This document shows, in pieces, positions 61,955-64,000 of a stretch of DNA of 64,000 nt. The first letter of the stretch is position 1; the number at the start of each line of letters is the position of its first letter. The stretch comes from Mycetocola lacteus (lineage in GTDB: Bacteria; Actinomycetota; Actinomycetes; Actinomycetales; Microbacteriaceae): contig NZ_RCUY01000014.1 of NCBI RefSeq assembly GCF_003667575.1, forward strand, positions 1 through 64,000. Direction: 5' to 3'. Both the position numbers and the translations under genes were made by a program. The notes under the pieces were generated by a model, which had not been told where the DNA came from, did not search any database, and saw only the letters and a program-made list of their open reading frames with translations.

Positions 61955-63394
61955 ATGTCCGACACCCGAGTGCTCCCACCCGCCGCACTGTCCACGGAGC
62001 GCCTGTGGCTGCGCGCGGTGGCCACGTTTGCGCTGTTTGTGGCGTTGGCGGGAGACGGACTGCGTAACCTCCTCGGATTTCCCGGGTACCTCGCGGTGGC
62101 CTCGCTCACGCTGATCGCGTGTGTCTACTTCCTGATTCGGCTGCGTCCACGCCCGCTCACCGGCCCCTGGCCGCTCGCGCTGGCCGGATACATTCTGTTT
62201 GCGGTACTCTCGCTGATCTGGTCGGCCTATCCCGGCGGATCCGCGATCACCCTGCTGGGTATGCTCGCGTGCACCGCGACCGCGCTGATGCTCGCGCTGG
62301 TCCTGACCTGGAACGAAATCATCGGGGCGCTCACCCGCGCGGTGCAGGCGGTCCTGGCCCTCTCGATCGTGTTTGAGCTGGTGGTCGCGCTGATCATCCG
62401 GCACCCGGTCCTCCCATTCTGGGTGGAGTACGGGCATAAGCCGCCGCTGCTGGCGTACTGGTCGCGTAACGTTCTGTTTACCGGCGACCGCATCCAGGGC
62501 ATCCTGGGCAATGCCAACCTGCTGGCCTTTGTCGCGCTGCTCGGTATCATCCTGCTGGGTCTGCGTCTGCTGGCCTACCCCCGGCTCTCCCCCGCTGCCC
62601 GCGCTCGGGAACCCCGTCGCTGGGTCACCGGCACCTGGTTTGCCCTGGCCGTCCTGCTATTTGCGCTGACCCGCTCCTCGACCCTGGTGCTTGCACTGGC
62701 CGCGGTCATCGTGGTGGGGGCCGCCGCGCTCTGGGTGCGCGCGGGTGCACCGGGGAAACAGTTTGGTCGCTCGCTCGTGGTGGGCGGGGTGTTTGCGGTG
62801 GGCGGCATCGCCTTCTGGCTGCTGCGGGATCGTGTGTTCTCGCTGCTGGGCAAGAGCTCGGATCTGACCGGCCGCGCCGAGATCTGGACCACCGTGATCA
62901 GGCAGGCCGAGAAGAGCCCGATTGTGGGTAACGGGTTCGCCAGCCCCTGGATCCCCTGGGTGGAACCCTTCAACCACCTGGTGGTGCGTAACCGCGTCCT
63001 GCAGTTACAGGCGCACAACACCTGGCTCGACGTCTGGATGCAGCTGGGCATTATCGGTGTCATCCTGCTGGCGCTGGCCCTGACCTCGGCACTGTGGCGT
63101 GCCTGGTTCACCGCCATTGACCGCCCCCGCGTCGACCAGAATGATACCCGTCCCTTCTCCCCCTATGCGCTGGTCCCGCTGCTGATCCTGGTCACCCTGC
63201 TGGTCCAGTCGATCGCCGAGAGCCGGCCGCTGGTGGAATCCGGCTGGGTCCTGATCTGCCTGTTTGCACTCACCGGTGTACGCCGGCCGCTGATGGACGC
63301 CGGCACCGAGCTCGCCCCCGATGCGAATCCTCAGCCGCGCTATGACCGCCCCGAGGTTCCCCCGCCCGGCGATACCCGAACGGCGCACGCATGA
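61955..63394 (+). CDS. O-antigen ligase-like (Wzy/WaaL family) membrane protein
   Basis: A 479-residue protein with about ten to twelve membrane segments. The family region includes FTGDRIQGILGNANLLAFVALLGIILLGLRL and, near residue 300, TGRAEIWTTVIRQAEKSPIVGNGFASPW with a large loop carrying NHLVVRNRVLQLQAHNTWLDVWMQLG, the typical Wzy_C motif with His. Members join or polymerise glycans in the envelope. The C-terminal 40 residues are polar. Its stop overlaps the next gene start (ATGA), a tandem paralogue. Confidence 0.85.
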   Translation: MSDTRVLPPAALSTERLWLRAVATFALFVALAGDGLRNLLGFPGYLAVASLTLIACVYFLIRLRPRPLTGPWPLALAGYILFAVLSLIWSAYPGGSAITLLGMLACTATALMLALVLTWNEIIGALTRAVQAVLALSIVFELVVALIIRHPVLPFWVEYGHKPPLLAYWSRNVLFTGDRIQGILGNANLLAFVALLGIILLGLRLLAYPRLSPAARAREPRRWVTGTWFALAVLLFALTRSSTLVLALAAVIVVGAAALWVRAGAPGKQFGRSLVVGGVFAVGGIAFWLLRDRVFSLLGKSSDLTGRAEIWTTVIRQAEKSPIVGNGFASPWIPWVEPFNHLVVRNRVLQLQAHNTWLDVWMQLGIIGVILLALALTSALWRAWFTAIDRPRVDQNDTRPFSPYALVPLLILVTLLVQSIAESRPLVESGWVLICLFALTGVRRPLMDAGTELAPDANPQPRYDRPEVPPPGDTRTAHA

Positions 63395-64000
63395 GCCGTC
63401 CGGATCCCATCGGTGCCACGCCGATCCGGCAGCTGCGGGAGGTCCTCACCGGCGCCCCCGGGGTACAGGCCCTCGCGGTCACCATCATCGGCTGGTCGTT
63501 CTGTGTGCCCTTCACCCAGTCGCTGCTGGGCTGGGCCGGAGTAGCCGCGGGCCTGGCCACGCTGTGTTTCCTGGCCGCCCTGATGCTGATCGGCCGGCGC
63601 GAATACATCGAGTGGGGCGGGGTCATCCCGCTCACCGTGCTGGCCTTTGTCGGCTGGTGCACGATCTCGGTCATCTGGGCCACGTCCCCGGCGAACTCGC
63701 TGGTGGGTGCCGCCTATCAGCTGGGCTTCGGGTTCCTGGCGGCCGCGGTCGCGCTCAGCCGCGACACGATTCAGGTGGTCCGGGCCGTAGGCACCGCGAT
63801 GCGCATCCTGCTCACGGCCTCGCTGATGCTGGAGATCTTCTCGGGCATCCTGCTGGACACCCCGGTGCCGTTCCTCAAGATCAGCGGAACCATCGCCTCG
63901 GGCGGCCCGATCCAGGGCATCTTTGGCTCGCGCAGCTTCCTGGCGTTTGCCACCATGATCGCGCTGATTTCGTTTGTGATCGAGTGGCGCACCCGCTCGG
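63391..64000 (+). CDS. O-antigen ligase-like protein, tandem paralogue (3' part missing)
   Basis: About 203 residues are visible before the window ends. It is membrane protein in character (segments at about 27-45, 50-66, 77-95, 110-125, 138-155, 180-200). GPIQGIFGSRSFLAFATMIALISF aligns with DRIQGILGNANLLAFVALLGII of the preceding protein, showing tandem duplication. The start overlaps the upstream stop (ATGA), so the two are coupled. Presumably also acts in envelope glycan ligation or polymerisation. Confidence 0.8.
   Translation, partial: MSRPDPIGATPIRQLREVLTGAPGVQALAVTIIGWSFCVPFTQSLLGWAGVAAGLATLCFLAALMLIGRREYIEWGGVIPLTVLAFVGWCTISVIWATSPANSLVGAAYQLGFGFLAAAVALSRDTIQVVRAVGTAMRILLTASLMLEIFSGILLDTPVPFLKISGTIASGGPIQGIFGSRSFLAFATMIALISFVIEWRTRS

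Overview
The window is high-GC actinobacterial chromosome, most like Microbacteriaceae. The evidence is gene content and order: mtrA-mtrB-lpqB-comF followed by hpf-secA with an Rv3235-like gene, a PdtaS-type kinase, two WhiB genes, and a whiB2/manA/DUF3499/Rv3259-like neighbourhood as in other actinobacteria. No rRNA, tRNA, CRISPR array, insertion sequence or phage integrase was recognised.

Layout. 1-0.7 kb: end of a membrane gene and whiB1. 0.85-9.4 kb: sugar/polyol catabolic locus with a polyol dehydrogenase, a LacI regulator, a CUT1-type ABC importer lacking its own ATPase, two Gfo/Idh/MocA oxidoreductases and a ThuA-like protein, with candidate operators between lacI and the transporter. 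9.5-10.7 kb: lower-GC RES/Xre-type toxin-antitoxin pair. 10.8-23 kb: pdtaS, Rv3235-like gene, secA, hpf, a YagU-like gene, comF, lpqB, mtrB and mtrA (envelope, secretion, ribosome hibernation and signalling). 23.2-28.9 kb: five-gene operon (multi-pass membrane protein, DUF4129, DUF4350, MoxR ATPase, DUF58). 28.9-35.1 kb: accessory segment with a frameshifted gene remnant, a membrane protein and divergent MarR regulator sharing a large palindrome, an unusual AT-richer block of small overlapping genes (30.26-32.58 kb), a VOC protein, a catalase and a Fur-family regulator. 35.2-37.6 kb: SpoIIM-like and RDD membrane proteins and a SUKH-like protein.

37.8-46.6 kb: putative beta-glucoside/oligosaccharide utilisation locus: GH1 enzyme, alpha/beta hydrolase, a peptide-type ABC importer whose two ATPase domains are fused in one chain, and a LacI regulator, with matching palindromes upstream of the importer and upstream of lacI. 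46.7-49.6 kb: two-domain tautomerase-like protein, ahcY, a small membrane protein and DUF3499. 49.7-53.9 kb: Rv3259-like gene, solitary ABC ATPase, CPBP protease and a NarL-type two-component system. 54-60.5 kb: DUF5719, a 1105-residue glycosyltransferase/membrane protein, whiB2 and manA. 60.7-64 kb: acyl-CoA dehydrogenase and two tandem O-antigen-ligase-like proteins, the second cut by the window end.

The most interesting regions are the uncharacterised small-gene block at 30.26-32.58 kb, its position in a likely insertion hot spot, and several regulatory palindromes that make testable operator predictions. All functional calls come from reading motifs and family resemblance; no database search was run.
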